Origin: Phycisphaerales bacterium
Lineage (GTDB): Bacteria > Planctomycetota > Phycisphaerae > Phycisphaerales > UBA1924
DNA: 64,000 nucleotides
Assembly: GCA_040217175.1 (NCBI GenBank)
Contig: JAVJNT010000001.1
Location: 496,001-560,000, forward strand
Direction of reading: 5' to 3'
Shown: positions 1 through 9,397 of the stretch, in pieces
How positions within the stretch are numbered: position 1 is the first letter of the stretch
Layout: each line of letters begins with the position of its first letter
Made by a program: the position numbers and the translations under genes
Notes under the pieces: generated by a model
Databases searched by the model: none
The model's input: only the letters and a program-made list of their open reading frames with translations
Told to the model about the DNA's origin: nothing

Positions 1-3000
1 CGGCGTACTGCTCGAGCAGCGTGGGAAGCATCGCGTCGTTGCGGACCAGCCGGGGCACGATCCATGGCGTTGCAAGCCCGCGCGCCGTGTCTGGCAGCAA
101 CTCCTCGATCGGCGGCGGGAAGTGGGGGTCGGCCACGTCCACGCTGATGACGTCGACGCCGGCGCGCCGAAGTCGCTCCAACTCCTCGTCGCCCCACGCC
201 AGCGGCGTGCGAACGTGGACCGCGGCAGCGCCATGCCCCCGCAGTTCACCGGCAAGCTCTTGGGCGAACTCCGTGAAGCCGCATCGCTCGCAGTCGAGCG
301 TGATCGCCGCATCGGTCGCGCCCTTGGCGAATGCAAGGACACGCTGCCGAAGATCGTCGTCGGGCTCATCACCCAGCACCGCACGCAGGTGCGTCGGTCG
401 CTGTGGCGCCGACCGGGTGAGGTCAACCAGCATGCTCGTTGCCGAGGCACCACCCGCTGCGCGCTCGAGCGCGGGCAACAGCGCCGCCAGCCGGTCGTGG
501 CTGTCGGGAATCAGACGCCTGCCGAGATCACGGAGCTCGGGATCGACCGTCACGCAGATCTCGCCCGCAATCGGGTCGGGGCGCGGAGCATGGGGCGTGT
601 ATGACACCAGCCCGCCGATCGTCGCCACGGGTCCTGCCAGCGGATTCTCGGCGATCTCGGCGACCGCGGGCCTTGCGAGCGCACATGCGGCAAGCCCTGC
701 GGGCGCCTGCGCGAACGCGATATGACGCGCTGCGGGATCCACCAGCAGACGTTCGGCCACGCGATCGGTGATCTCGGCATCCAGCAGGGCCCAATCGCCG
801 CCCAGCACGAGCGCCCCCGGGGCGTCGAGCTCGTCGACGATGGCTAGCGACGACACAGGATCGAACGCCTCGTCGTGCGGCGTGAGCGACGCAAGCCCGC
901 CGCGGAAGCTGGAAGGACTCAACGCCCGTGCCGCGCCGATCGCTCGACGGCGATCGTCGAGGTCCTCGCTCGCTTGACGTACGTCGACGCGCAGTCCCCG
1001 AGGTGCCCTCTCGGCCAAGCGTGTTGCGAAGGCGACGTCGGGCGAGATGAGCGTGACGCTCGACACGCGCTCGCATCGTGCCAGGGTCGCCAGCGTGACG
1101 TCGAAGATGGACTTTCCGCCGATGACGGGAGCCGATGGGTCGGGTCCTCGAGTTCGATCCTGGTTCAGGCCGCCCGTCGCCGGATCGACCCGGACCAGCG
1201 CGGGCAATCGGCCCTGAACGTCTTCGGACATGGAGCAAACCTGGGGCTTGCCGTGCCCGTCCTCGGTTGATCTCAGGAGCGAGGCCATGCGATCGGCGGC
1301 GTCTGCGAGCCACGCCAAGTTCTCGGCGTCGCGCTCGATGCGCTGCGACTGCACGTCGCGCTCATCGGCACCCTCGAACTGGATCGCGATGGCCCTGTCC
1401 CGCTTGGCTCGACGCAGCCCACCGGTCTGGTTGAGCAGGTGGGTGAGCCAGAACGCGGGCTGCAGCCCCTGCGCCTCGTCACGAACGGCGTGGATCTCGC
1501 GCACCTGCTCGTTCATCTCCTGTGCATCGCCGAAGGCATCGAGGGATCGGACCATCTCTTCGGCTCGACGCGACAGCGTGGCTAACGTATCGCAGGTGCT
1601 TGCAGCCGATTCAAGAGCTCGATTGACCAGGGCCGCAGCGCTCTCGACCTGCGGATGCGGTGGAAGCGAGACCGGCTGTCCATAGCGATCGATCGCCTCG
1701 TCGAGCGCCATCGGCGTCGTGTGGGCCTTGGCCGCCCCGCGGCCGGCGTCGATGACCATCCGGCCTTGCTCTTCATCTTCTGCGAAGGCGTGCTCGAACT
1801 GCAGCAGGTACGTATGCAACTGCTCGTCCGTCGCGATCGGCAGGCCTTCCCGGTCGATCGCCTGGCGGAGCATTCGACGGGCCCGTCCGAGCCGCTCGGC
1901 CTCCATCATCTCAAGCGTCCGGAACTCGCCCAGCTCGCCCGCCCAGACGCCGTGGATCGCGGCGCCGGCGCCGTAGTACAACCCATCGGTGTACGCGAGA
2001 TCCTGCCCGACCAGCACGACGGGGTCGCAACCAAGGTATCGCGCGAGGTAGTACGAAAGGTGCGCGACGGTGGCTCCGCCTTGCAGCTTCGCGTGCGATG
2101 AGTCACCCAGCACGCGATCGAGCACTTCGTCGGCTGGCATGCGCACCGCCCCGGGCCACGCGCGCAGGATCGCCGGGTTGGCCTTGGGTTCGGCTACCAG
2201 CGTGATGCCTTCGACGTCCGACGCGGTAAGCCCCTCGTAAAACCGGCGGCTGATGTCGTGGTGATCGAGCGCCGTGACGAAGTGCGGCTTGATCCCACGC
2301 TCGAGCAGCGGCTTGAGCACGGTCTGGGCCGCGATGATGCACGCGCGGTCGCGCACGCCGGGCCTCGCGAGCTCTTCAAAGCTCTCCGCCAGGCTTGGGC
2401 CGGCACTGACGACGATCGCAGGCGCGCCCGAGAGCGCATCGGCCAGGTCGTTGATGCCCGGGTTGGACGCGTAGGTCCAGGCGTTGGTCAGCGTGTTCTG
2501 TAGCGTCTTTTCGGTCTGCACGAGCTTGGTGACGACCGACGTCTTGGTCGCCGAGATGACCTCGACCAGCCGCTTGCAGAACCGCTCGCCCTCCTCGCCG
2601 AGACGGCCCGAGCTGGGTGGGTGGTTCAGGAACCGAACGCCGAGCGCAAGCACGCCCTCGAGCCCCCGCACGCCCGACGAGATCGCGTCGCTGCTCTCGG
2701 CCTGGTGCAGCACGACGACGTTTCCGGCCGCAAAGAGCTCGGCGTGGTCGACGCGTTCCAGCACGGCCCGCAGCAGGCCTGCGTCTGGCTCGAAGCAGAA
2801 CACCAACCCCGCCTGACCGACGCGGCTTGCAATCGCCTCCACGTGGTAGCCAAGCCCGAACCCAGGGACGGCGAACAGCGCCGCCGCAAGCGGATCGGCC
2901 TGCTCGGCCAGCCTGTCGGCCTCGCGGAGCGGATGCCTCGCCGATGCCAGCAGCCGCGCCTTGCCCTCGACCTGGATTCGGCAGGTCGGCACGTCGTCGC

Positions 3001-3127
3001 GAGTCTCGAGGAACTCCGCGTCGGCCCGTGAGGTTGCTTCGGCAACGGCACGAGCCGCTGCCGGCGACGTGCGTGCGAGCGCGCGGAGATTGCGTTCCAG
3101 CAGATTTGAGTCGGCAGGCAGGGACAT
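1..3127 (-). CDS. MAF-family (DUF115) flagellin glycosyltransferase fused to a nucleotidyltransferase/degenerate radical-SAM-like region (partial, C-terminus outside window)
   Basis: The frame is open from the ATG at 3127 to base 2, giving at least 1,042 residues with the C-terminus beyond the window. Residues ~200-480 match the motility-associated-factor core: VVSAGPSL near 235, HFVTALDHHD near 281 and VVLVGQDLAYTDG near 370. Known MAF proteins attach nonulosonic-type sugars to flagellin. After an internal Met near residue 633 (base 1231) a second module starts with GGKSIFDVTLATLARC, like sugar nucleotidyltransferases. It continues as a barrel-like stretch (GVDVISVDV) that resembles the spiro-SPASM radical-SAM proteins found beside MAF genes, but no CxxxCxxC is visible. 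No stop separates the two modules. The MAF assignment is firm; the second half is inferred. Confidence 0.8.
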   Translation of the reverse strand, partial: MSLPADSNLLERNLRALARTSPAAARAVAEATSRADAEFLETRDDVPTCRIQVEGKARLLASARHPLREADRLAEQADPLAAALFAVPGFGLGYHVEAIASRVGQAGLVFCFEPDAGLLRAVLERVDHAELFAAGNVVVLHQAESSDAISSGVRGLEGVLALGVRFLNHPPSSGRLGEEGERFCKRLVEVISATKTSVVTKLVQTEKTLQNTLTNAWTYASNPGINDLADALSGAPAIVVSAGPSLAESFEELARPGVRDRACIIAAQTVLKPLLERGIKPHFVTALDHHDISRRFYEGLTASDVEGITLVAEPKANPAILRAWPGAVRMPADEVLDRVLGDSSHAKLQGGATVAHLSYYLARYLGCDPVVLVGQDLAYTDGLYYGAGAAIHGVWAGELGEFRTLEMMEAERLGRARRMLRQAIDREGLPIATDEQLHTYLLQFEHAFAEDEEQGRMVIDAGRGAAKAHTTPMALDEAIDRYGQPVSLPPHPQVESAAALVNRALESAASTCDTLATLSRRAEEMVRSLDAFGDAQEMNEQVREIHAVRDEAQGLQPAFWLTHLLNQTGGLRRAKRDRAIAIQFEGADERDVQSQRIERDAENLAWLADAADRMASLLRSTEDGHGKPQVCSMSEDVQGRLPALVRVDPATGGLNQDRTRGPDPSAPVIGGKSIFDVTLATLARCERVSSVTLISPDVAFATRLAERAPRGLRVDVRQASEDLDDRRRAIGAARALSPSSFRGGLASLTPHDEAFDPVSSLAIVDELDAPGALVLGGDWALLDAEITDRVAERLLVDPAARHIAFAQAPAGLAACALARPAVAEIAENPLAGPVATIGGLVSYTPHAPRPDPIAGEICVTVDPELRDLGRRLIPDSHDRLAALLPALERAAGGASATSMLVDLTRSAPQRPTHLRAVLGDEPDDDLRQRVLAFAKGATDAAITLDCERCGFTEFAQELAGELRGHGAAAVHVRTPLAWGDEELERLRRAGVDVISVDVADPHFPPPIEELLPDTARGLATPWIVPRLVRNDAMLPTLLEQYA

Positions 3128-3237
3128 CGGTATCACTCCAGACCGCAAGGTCGTCTGGCCATGCATCGGCGTTCCGAGGGGATACGCTGGAACGTACGGA
3201 AGGGCGAGCGATCGCCTCCGACCCGCGAGAATCACGC

Positions 3238-3876
3238 ATGAACGACCTGATCCAGGCGCCCTCGATCCAGCCCCTTCCCTCGCCTCCGCTGCTCGAGCGT
3301 TTCCTTTTCGAGCAGCCACTGATGCCCGTGATGGTCCTGGCCGTGATTGCGATCGTGGCCGCCGTCGCGTTCGCAAGGCTCGGCCAGCGCCGCCGCGGTC
3401 TCCTGGTTGCCGGCGTGCTCGCCGCGATCGCCGGCGGCGTGTATGTCACGGCCTCCCTGGTCACCACCCAGCGGGAACGCCTGCTCGAGCAGACCGAGGC
3501 CCTCATCGGGGCCGCCGCCACGCTCGATATCGCGACGCTCCAGGGCCTGCTGAGCGAGGACGCACGCCTGGCGACCTCCGGGGACATCGCAAGAGTGCTT
3601 CCCTCGATCGACGGCCGCGCCGACATCATCGATCAGGCCGAACGCAGCCTCCGAGGCCAAGCCCGGATCAGCGACTGGCAGATCCGCGATCGCCAGGCCA
3701 CCATCGATGGTCCGAACGTCGGGCGCACCCTCGTCCGCGTGGGCGTCGATGGAGACGCCTTCAGTCGCACCCACTTCTCATGGTGGAGGCTGGACTGGGA
3801 AATGGGGCCCGACGGCCAATGGCGGTGCTACGTCGTCGACCCGCGATGGATCCAACTCGTCGGCTCGGCCGACTGA
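3238..3876 (+). CDS. Small membrane protein with extracytoplasmic domain, unknown function
   Basis: A 212-residue protein, divergent from the MAF gene. The ATG at 3238 is chosen because the upstream part of the longer open frame reads antisense to the MAF coding region. Two hydrophobic segments (about residues 30-45 and 55-72) are followed by a soluble domain of ~130 residues rich in Asp and Arg, ending in a Trp-rich stretch (SWWRLDWEMGPDGQW). The soluble part could be an NTF2/SnoaL-like fold, but that rests only on size and the WRxxW-like end. It ends three bases before the stop of the convergent lipoprotein gene. Function unknown. Confidence 0.7.
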   Translation: MNDLIQAPSIQPLPSPPLLERFLFEQPLMPVMVLAVIAIVAAVAFARLGQRRRGLLVAGVLAAIAGGVYVTASLVTTQRERLLEQTEALIGAAATLDIATLQGLLSEDARLATSGDIARVLPSIDGRADIIDQAERSLRGQARISDWQIRDRQATIDGPNVGRTLVRVGVDGDAFSRTHFSWWRLDWEMGPDGQWRCYVVDPRWIQLVGSAD

Positions 3877-3879
3877 GCC

Positions 3880-4737
3880 TCAGCGAGAGGGAATGCGAAC
3901 CAGCACGCTCCGCTGGGCCTGCGCCGCCGAACCCTCGAGCTTGACCGTCCGTTGGGCGCCGTTGAGCAGGTTGTACGGGAACTTCTGCTGCAGGTCGTAG
4001 AAGGCAGCGCTCCTTAGCCCGGTCTGCGGATCGACGTCGTCGGCCCGGAACAGCCCAACCGTGACGCTACTGAAATTGGGGCCGTGAAAGTAGAACGCCT
4101 GTTCCCCCTCGCTCCGAAGCGTGGCGACCGCCCGTTCGGCGGCCTGGCGAGCCTCGCGACGCTCGGATTCGCTCGGTTGACGCCCGTCGCTCCTTCCATA
4201 GCTGCCGATCTGCAGCGTGTACGCGTACTGCGCGCCAAATGCTTGCCGCACGTTCAAGAGGTCGTACTGCGGGTTCGATCCCGGCCTGGGCTGGGGTGGG
4301 GTCAGCAGGGCCTGCTCGAACGGCTTGACGTCTTGCCGCTCGATGTTTTGCAGCCGCTCAAGCTCGCTGGCTGCCCTCGGATCCCCCGGGCCTTCGAAGC
4401 GCCCGTAGGCGAGCACGATTGCGTCGCCTCGCTCTTCGAGCCGCGCCTCGGTCAGCCCGAACTCGCTCGAGACCCGGCCCAGGGCGAATCGAGCGGCCTG
4501 CGGTGCTTCTTCGCCCCGGAACGCGGCCAGCACGATGGTCCAGTCGCCCGCATCCCGACTCGATCCGCCGCCGCCGAACAGCGATCGCCCCTCGTCCGGA
4601 TCGACGCCCGATGGCTCGGGAGAACCGCCAGCGCACCCGCCGATGGCCACCACGAGCCCGCCCAGCAGCACCGCCGCCGCAAGCGTTCCAGCCCGGAAAG
4701 AAGGCTCGCGACGAATGCCCGTACTTTTACCTATCAT
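3880..4737 (-). CDS. SPOR-like lipoprotein
   Basis: A 285-residue protein. The ATG at 4737 puts a classic lipoprotein signal at the N-terminus: charged start MIGKSTGIRR, hydrophobic core, lipobox IGGC near residue 34. Two regions look like SPOR-type units, WTIVLAAFRGEEAPQAARFA near residue 60 and YTLQIGSYG followed by an EARQAAERAVATLR helix and YFHGPNFSSVTVGLF near the C-terminus. SPOR domains bind denuded peptidoglycan, so an envelope role is likely. A Pro/Gln-rich linker joins the units. An AT-rich stretch just upstream (4743-4760) may hold its promoter. The SPOR assignment is by pattern only. Confidence 0.65.
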   Translation of the reverse strand: MIGKSTGIRREPSFRAGTLAAAVLLGGLVVAIGGCAGGSPEPSGVDPDEGRSLFGGGGSSRDAGDWTIVLAAFRGEEAPQAARFALGRVSSEFGLTEARLEERGDAIVLAYGRFEGPGDPRAASELERLQNIERQDVKPFEQALLTPPQPRPGSNPQYDLLNVRQAFGAQYAYTLQIGSYGRSDGRQPSESERREARQAAERAVATLRSEGEQAFYFHGPNFSSVTVGLFRADDVDPQTGLRSAAFYDLQQKFPYNLLNGAQRTVKLEGSAAQAQRSVLVRIPSR

Positions 4738-5103
4738 GCAGCACCCTAAATCAAAATAATTTGCGTCCGCGTTCGATACACCGGTCCCGCCTGAGCGGCC
4801 TCCAGGGGCGTCGGACCCCGCCTTACGGCACGATGGAGGCGACTTGAGACATTCTTGGCAGGCACGTCGAACTTTGTAGCGGTGAGAACGACTCGGACGA
4901 TAGTGATGCCGTCCCAGGGATGGGACGATGGACGGAGAGAGCGGTGGTCGGGCGACGAGGGAACCGTCGCTCAAGCGCGAGACAGGGACGTCAAGTTCGG
5001 GGGGCTGCGTAGCCATCCGGCGCTGTGTCGTTGGCCGCCGCGAGAAGAGAGAGGGGTCGGATCGTTGATGCGTTCGAGAGATTCAGTCCGGAGACAACAC
5101 CCC
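4738..5103. other. Gene-free interval between divergent lipoprotein and FlgM-like genes
   Basis: A gap of 366 bases with no convincing gene. A long open frame covers its right half, but its translation before 5104 is Arg/Ser-rich and unlike the downstream protein. The AT-rich block 4743-4760 is a likely minus-strand promoter. A weak sigma-28-like pair is present, TCAAGTTC at 4991-4998 and GCCATCCG at 5012-5019, but the spacer is 13 rather than 11 bases and the second box is poor. No hairpin or RNA gene stood out. Confidence 0.4.
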
Positions 5104-5403
5104 ATGTCAGACATCGGCCACGTCCATTCGGGAGGTCATGCTCGCGACATCCAGCCGCGGCCGGCCGGCAGACCGCCCGCCGGCACCACGGAGCAGCCCG
5201 GTCGCGCTGCTGGCGCACCACGCCGCCAGCCCGACCGCGTCGATCTGTCGCCGCAGGCCCGGGCCGGCCGTGATGCCGGCGAGATCCGCGCCGACCTGGT
5301 CATCCGCGTCCGCGAAGAGATCGTTCGCGGGGTCTACGAGACCAGCGAGAAGCTCGACTCGGCAGTCGATGCATTGATTGATGACGCACGCAGGTCTGGC
5401 TGA
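5104..5403 (+). CDS. flgM: FlgM-like flagellar anti-sigma-28 factor
   Basis: A 99-residue protein from the ATG at 5104 (MSDIGHVHSGG). The layout fits FlgM: a disordered Gly/Pro/Arg-rich N-terminal half, a DRVDLSPQARAG segment like the family's DxVxLSPxA motif, and a C-terminal helical pair, IRADLVIRVREEIVRG then VYETSEKLDSAVDALIDD, like the sigma-binding IRxxIxxGxY..xxA..L region. FlgM holds sigma-28 inactive until the hook is complete and is then exported. The MAF flagellin-glycosylation gene 2 kb away supports a motility setting. The start could also be in the longer upstream frame, but that translation looks non-coding. Confidence 0.6.
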   Translation: MSDIGHVHSGGHARDIQPRPAGRPPAGTTEQPGRAAGAPRRQPDRVDLSPQARAGRDAGEIRADLVIRVREEIVRGVYETSEKLDSAVDALIDDARRSG

Positions 5404-5474
5404 TCCGATTCACCGAGCTGCCTGCACGCGACGAAAGACTTTGGATTGGAGAGAGAGCGCGGCGCTGCGATGCC

Positions 5475-6551
5475 TTAGGGTGTCTCGGCGTCGTGCTTTT
5501 TCGTGCTCTCGGCTTCTTCGGCAGCGGGCGGATCCGCGAGCGAATCGATCGCACTGATGACCTGCGATACCGCTCTGGCGAACCGATCTCGATCGATGGT
5601 CTCCAGCGTGTCGTTGGCGGTGTGGTAGTTCGGGTTGCGGAAGTTGGCCGTGTCGGTCAGCATCGCGCCGGGCCAGCCGCGGATCAGGAACTCGGCGTGG
5701 TCCGATCGCATGAGGTCGGGCGGGGGCACGACGAAGAAATCGATCGCCAGCACGCCGGCTTCGGGTTCGGCCTCTAGCATCGCGGCCGCCAGGGCCTGCG
5801 TGAACGGCTGGTGACGCCTGACCCCGAGGATCGCGAGAAAGTCGCCGCGATCCGGCGGCCGGAACCCCTCCATCGGTGGCAGCGGCGACCGCTGGCTCCC
5901 GGGCTCGTCGCTGTAGTAGCCAAGCATCTCGAGCGAGATCGCGCCGTAGATCGAGAGCTCTCCGCGGTCGACCGCGGGCTCGAGGTGCTCGACCACGTGC
6001 TCGCGCGCGCCGATGAGCCCGGTCTCTTCGAGGGTCGTGAACAGCAGCCGGATGCTCCGCTGCCGGGGACGATCATGCAGCAGCCGCGCGGCCTCGAGCA
6101 GCGCGACGACGCCCGTCCCGTTGTCGTCGGCTCCGGGGCTGCCGAAGTACGCGTCCGTGTGCGCCATGACCACGAGCCACTCGGACGCAAGCTCGCCCTC
6201 ACCCGGTAGATCAACCCAGATGTTCCGCGGCGTCGGTGCCTCCTCGGGGGTGATCTGCGCCAGACGCTCCGGCAAGGTCACTTCCTGGGTCTGGGGCTCG
6301 AGGCCCATCGCCCGGAGCTTGCCGAGCACGAGTTCCTCGGTGTCGCGCAGGCCCTGTGCGTCCTCGGGCGTGCGATAGCCGGCCCGCTGGGTGGGCAGCT
6401 CGGCGAGCAGCGCCATCACCGCGTCCGCGGCCACCTCGTGCCAGCGAGCCTCGGCGGGCTGGGCCTGTTGGCCATCCTGGGCCCGAAGCGGCTCCGCGAG
6501 CATCAGGACGCCCAAGAGCGTGGTCGTGGCGATGGAGAGCTTCCGAATCAT
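5475..6551 (-). CDS. Secreted M28-family zinc peptidase
   Basis: A 358-residue protein. The ATG at 6551 gives a signal peptide (MIRKLSIATTTLLGVLML, cleavage after LRA). M28 metal-site motifs appear in order: VVMAHTDAYFGSPGADDNGTG near residues 145-165 (His ligand and bridging Asp in ADDN), LFTTLEETGLIGA near 195 (Glu-Glu catalytic/ligand pair) and YHTANDTLETID near the C-terminus (last His ligand). These enzymes remove N-terminal amino acids or cleave glutamyl ends outside the cytoplasm. The gene stands alone and is divergent from the EEP nuclease at 6680. The longer upstream frame adds an unlikely N-terminus. Confidence 0.9.
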   Translation of the reverse strand: MIRKLSIATTTLLGVLMLAEPLRAQDGQQAQPAEARWHEVAADAVMALLAELPTQRAGYRTPEDAQGLRDTEELVLGKLRAMGLEPQTQEVTLPERLAQITPEEAPTPRNIWVDLPGEGELASEWLVVMAHTDAYFGSPGADDNGTGVVALLEAARLLHDRPRQRSIRLLFTTLEETGLIGAREHVVEHLEPAVDRGELSIYGAISLEMLGYYSDEPGSQRSPLPPMEGFRPPDRGDFLAILGVRRHQPFTQALAAAMLEAEPEAGVLAIDFFVVPPPDLMRSDHAEFLIRGWPGAMLTDTANFRNPNYHTANDTLETIDRDRFARAVSQVISAIDSLADPPAAEEAESTKKHDAETP

Positions 6552-6679
6552 GGCGTGAGCTCCTGCGGATCTTCGGACCTTGGTGGCGAAGAAAGTGTGC
6601 AATCTCGGGTCGATGCGGGTGGAACGGGCCGAAGCCCGCGCCCGGCCATCGTAGAATCGGCCGATTCACGGAGGTTTCG

Positions 6680-8185
6680 ATGACCAGACTTGGCTCGGCG
6701 GTGTTCCTGCTCGGTTCACTCTCGCTCGCGGCGCCCGCGTCGGCGCAGCTGCGTGTCACGACGTGGAACCTGACCAACTTCAACGGCTCCGACGCCGGCC
6801 GCAACGACGACCTGCGCACCGCCCTGTTCGATGAGTTCGAAGGCCGCTCACTCCGGCCCGACGTCTTGGTCTTCCAAGAGATCACCGGCGCCTCGGCGGC
6901 CAGTCGCCTTCCGGGAATCTTGAACGCTGACCCGCGTGGTGGGCAGGATTGGGCCCTGGCCACGTTCATCGACGGCCCGACGACCGACAGCGCGCTGGCG
7001 TACCGCACGTCCCGCGTCTCGGTGCGCGACGTCGTCGTGGCCTCGCTCGGCGGTGGGCCGCCGCGCCCGCCGCGTAACACCATGCGCTACGACCTTGCGC
7101 TCGTCGGCTACGACGCTCCGGTCCTGAGCGTCTACAGCACGCACATGAAGGCCGGCACATCAGGCACCGACCGCGACCGCCGCGAGGTCGAAGCGCAGGC
7201 CATCCGTGCCGACGCCGAGGACCTACCCGAGGGCACCCACGTCATGCTGCTGGGCGACCTCAACATCCGTAGTTCGAACGAGGACGCCTACGAATCCTTG
7301 ATCGAGAGCCGCCCGGACAACAACGGCCGCTTCTTCGACCCCATCGCCAGCCCGGGCTCTTGGAACGACAGTTCGCTGTTCCGCTTCATCCACACGCAGG
7401 ACCCCGTCTCGCAGATGGACGATCGCTTCGACTTCATCATGGTCAACGACGACCTGTTCGATGGCGACGGCCTCGAGTACGTCGGCGACGTCACTCGGGC
7501 GTTCAGCCGCACGACGTTCGACGATCCAAACCACAGCTACCGAACGTGGGGCAACGACGGTACGTCCTTCAACGACCCCATCAGCCTGAGCAACGACATG
7601 GTGGGCCCGACCATCGCCCGCGCCCTGCGCGATGCGCCCGGTGGATCGCTCGGCCATCTACCGGTGTTCGTCGACCTGCTCGTTCCGGCCAAGATCGGGA
7701 CGCTCGCCTCGCTCAACTTTGGTGAGGTCGACGTGGGCGAGGAGGTCACGCTCGACCTGCCCGTTGGCAACCTCGGCAGCGTCGCGTTGTGGACTGCAGA
7801 CGGCATCCAGCCGCTGCGATTCACGGTTATCGCGCCGCCGCCGTTTGACACGCCGCTGGACCTGTTCGAAGTCCCCGCTGGCTCGCCTACCGAGTTCGTG
7901 CCCATCACGCTGCGCGCGACCTCGCCGGGCGACCTGGACACCGAATTACGCATCCTGAGCAACGACCCCGATCGGCCCGAGGCCGTCGTCCGCCTGACCG
8001 CGACGGTCGTGGGGGGCGCCTGCCGTGCCGACTTCGATGGGAACGGCCGCCTGGACATCTTCGACTTCCTCGCCTTCCAGAACGCGTTCGCTTCCGGCGA
8101 CCTTGCGGCTGATTTCGACGGCGATGGGGCGTTGACGTTGTTCGACTTCCTGGCGTTCCAGAACGAATTCGGAGCGGGGTGCTAG
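6680..8185 (+). CDS. Secreted endonuclease/exonuclease/phosphatase-family protein with GC-type dockerin-like C-terminus
   Basis: A 501-residue protein with a GGAGG ribosome site at 6670 and a signal peptide ending ASA/Q. The N-terminal ~330 residues carry EEP-fold motifs: RVTTWNLTNFNGSD, FQEITG (metal-binding Glu), HMKAGT, LLGDLNIRSSNEDAYE (GDLN) and a final SLGHLPVFVDLL (GHLP-like catalytic His). The substrate could be DNA, RNA or a phosphoester. An ASPM/choice-of-anchor-like beta domain follows (FGEVDVGEEVTLDL). The last ~55 residues hold two EF-hand-like loops (DFDGNGRLDIFDF and DFDGDGALTLFDF), each followed by LAFQN, ending in Gly-Cys. The tail is shared with nine other proteins here. Confidence 0.88.
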   Translation: MTRLGSAVFLLGSLSLAAPASAQLRVTTWNLTNFNGSDAGRNDDLRTALFDEFEGRSLRPDVLVFQEITGASAASRLPGILNADPRGGQDWALATFIDGPTTDSALAYRTSRVSVRDVVVASLGGGPPRPPRNTMRYDLALVGYDAPVLSVYSTHMKAGTSGTDRDRREVEAQAIRADAEDLPEGTHVMLLGDLNIRSSNEDAYESLIESRPDNNGRFFDPIASPGSWNDSSLFRFIHTQDPVSQMDDRFDFIMVNDDLFDGDGLEYVGDVTRAFSRTTFDDPNHSYRTWGNDGTSFNDPISLSNDMVGPTIARALRDAPGGSLGHLPVFVDLLVPAKIGTLASLNFGEVDVGEEVTLDLPVGNLGSVALWTADGIQPLRFTVIAPPPFDTPLDLFEVPAGSPTEFVPITLRATSPGDLDTELRILSNDPDRPEAVVRLTATVVGGACRADFDGNGRLDIFDFLAFQNAFASGDLAADFDGDGALTLFDFLAFQNEFGAGC

Positions 8186-8221
8186 CGTTCGAAGCCGCGT
8201 AGCTCGAAGGGGGTCTGAGTT

Positions 8222-9391
8222 ATGAAGGTACTGACGCTGTTTGCAGTGGCGGGCCTGTGTGCTGCGGCAGTCGCCCAAGATGCGGAACTCGTCCGCCGTG
8301 CGGTGCTCGAAACGCACAACATTCCTCACGGCGACCTTCCCCGCCAGCGGCAGATCCATTCAGCGACCATCACAGAGGCTAACGACGGCACGCTGCTGGC
8401 AGCATGGTTCGGCGGCAGCCGCGAGGGCCGGGCAGACGTGGATATCTGGGTCGCCCGCAAGCCGATCGATGGCCCGTGGGCGGCGCCCACCGTTGCCGAC
8501 GATGGTGTGTGCACCATCACTGGGCGCGACGGCCAAGAGCGGGGCATTGAGTACGCGTGCTGGAACCCGGTGCTGTTCACCGATCCCGATTCGGGCCGCA
8601 TCTATCTGTGGTTCAAGATCACGGGCGAGACCGATCTGCCTGGGTACAAGAACTGGTGGGGCGCGGTGCGCACCAGCGACGATCACGGCCGGACGTGGTC
8701 GGAACGAATCTGGTTGCCCGAGATCAAGGAAGAGCAACGGCATGCGGTGTTCGAGCCATACGCCAACCGCGCGATCGGGCCGGTGAAGAACCGGCCCATC
8801 GTGATGCCGAACGGAGATCTCTTGTGCGCGTCGAGCACCGAGTCGCCCGTCGGCTGGCGTATCCACTTCGAGCGGTACCGGGCGGGGGACTGGACGGGCC
8901 AACAGCACGGCGTCGAGATCATCGGGCCGTTGCTGGAAGCGGATGCGAACGCTCCGCGTGGACCGGGCAACGCCCACGCCATCCAGCCCAGCTTCATCGT
9001 GCTCTCGCCCGAGATGGAACACCTGGCCGTCTTCGCACGCGAGAGCGCTTGGAGCGAATCACGCGATGGAGGTACCACCTGGTCGCCAATCGAGCGTGCA
9101 CCCATCAATACCAAGGCGGGGTCGCACGCGATGACGACCTCCGGCGGCGTGCACCTCCTGGCCTATAACCCGCCGCCAAGCCGCCGGCCGCTCTCGCTCG
9201 CTCGATCGTTCGATGGCCAGCGATGGGAGGTGCTGATCGAGGACGTCTCGCAGAATCGAGACCAGGCCGATTACCCGACCATCATGCAGGGTGCCGACGG
9301 TCGCATCCACATCGTCCACAGCCACGGCCGCGAGCACGTCCGACACATCGTGCTCGATCGCAGCGTGGTGGAGACAAGCAACGAGCAGTAA
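8222..9391 (+). CDS. Secreted sialidase-family (BNR/Asp-box) protein
   Basis: A 389-residue protein from the ATG at 8222, signal peptide MKVLTLFAVAGLCAAAVAQ. Six-bladed sialidase-type features: an early AWFGGSREGRADVDIW strand with Arg, and two Asp-boxes, TSDDHGRTW near residue 160 and SRDGGTTW near 280. It also has KNRPIVMPNGDLLCASS and QADYPTIMQG near the C-terminus, typical of the exo-alpha-sialidase family of planctomycetes and Bacteroidetes. The actual glycan substrate cannot be read from sequence. It lies 36 bases after the EEP nuclease on the same strand and may be co-transcribed, but it lacks the dockerin-like tail. Its stop is 6 bases from that of the convergent RND gene. Confidence 0.85.
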   Translation: MKVLTLFAVAGLCAAAVAQDAELVRRAVLETHNIPHGDLPRQRQIHSATITEANDGTLLAAWFGGSREGRADVDIWVARKPIDGPWAAPTVADDGVCTITGRDGQERGIEYACWNPVLFTDPDSGRIYLWFKITGETDLPGYKNWWGAVRTSDDHGRTWSERIWLPEIKEEQRHAVFEPYANRAIGPVKNRPIVMPNGDLLCASSTESPVGWRIHFERYRAGDWTGQQHGVEIIGPLLEADANAPRGPGNAHAIQPSFIVLSPEMEHLAVFARESAWSESRDGGTTWSPIERAPINTKAGSHAMTTSGGVHLLAYNPPPSRRPLSLARSFDGQRWEVLIEDVSQNRDQADYPTIMQGADGRIHIVHSHGREHVRHIVLDRSVVETSNEQ

Positions 9392-9397
9392 AGCCAG

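Noticed and set aside
2376-3629. 417-codon minus-strand frame over the MAF start and the 3238 gene
   Set aside because: It is a shifted shadow of the MAF frame, and the plus-strand gene at 3238 has better protein features.
4991-5019. Sigma-28 promoter for the FlgM-like gene
   Set aside because: The spacer is 13 instead of 11 bases and the -10 box matches at only 4 of 8 positions; mentioned but not called as a feature.
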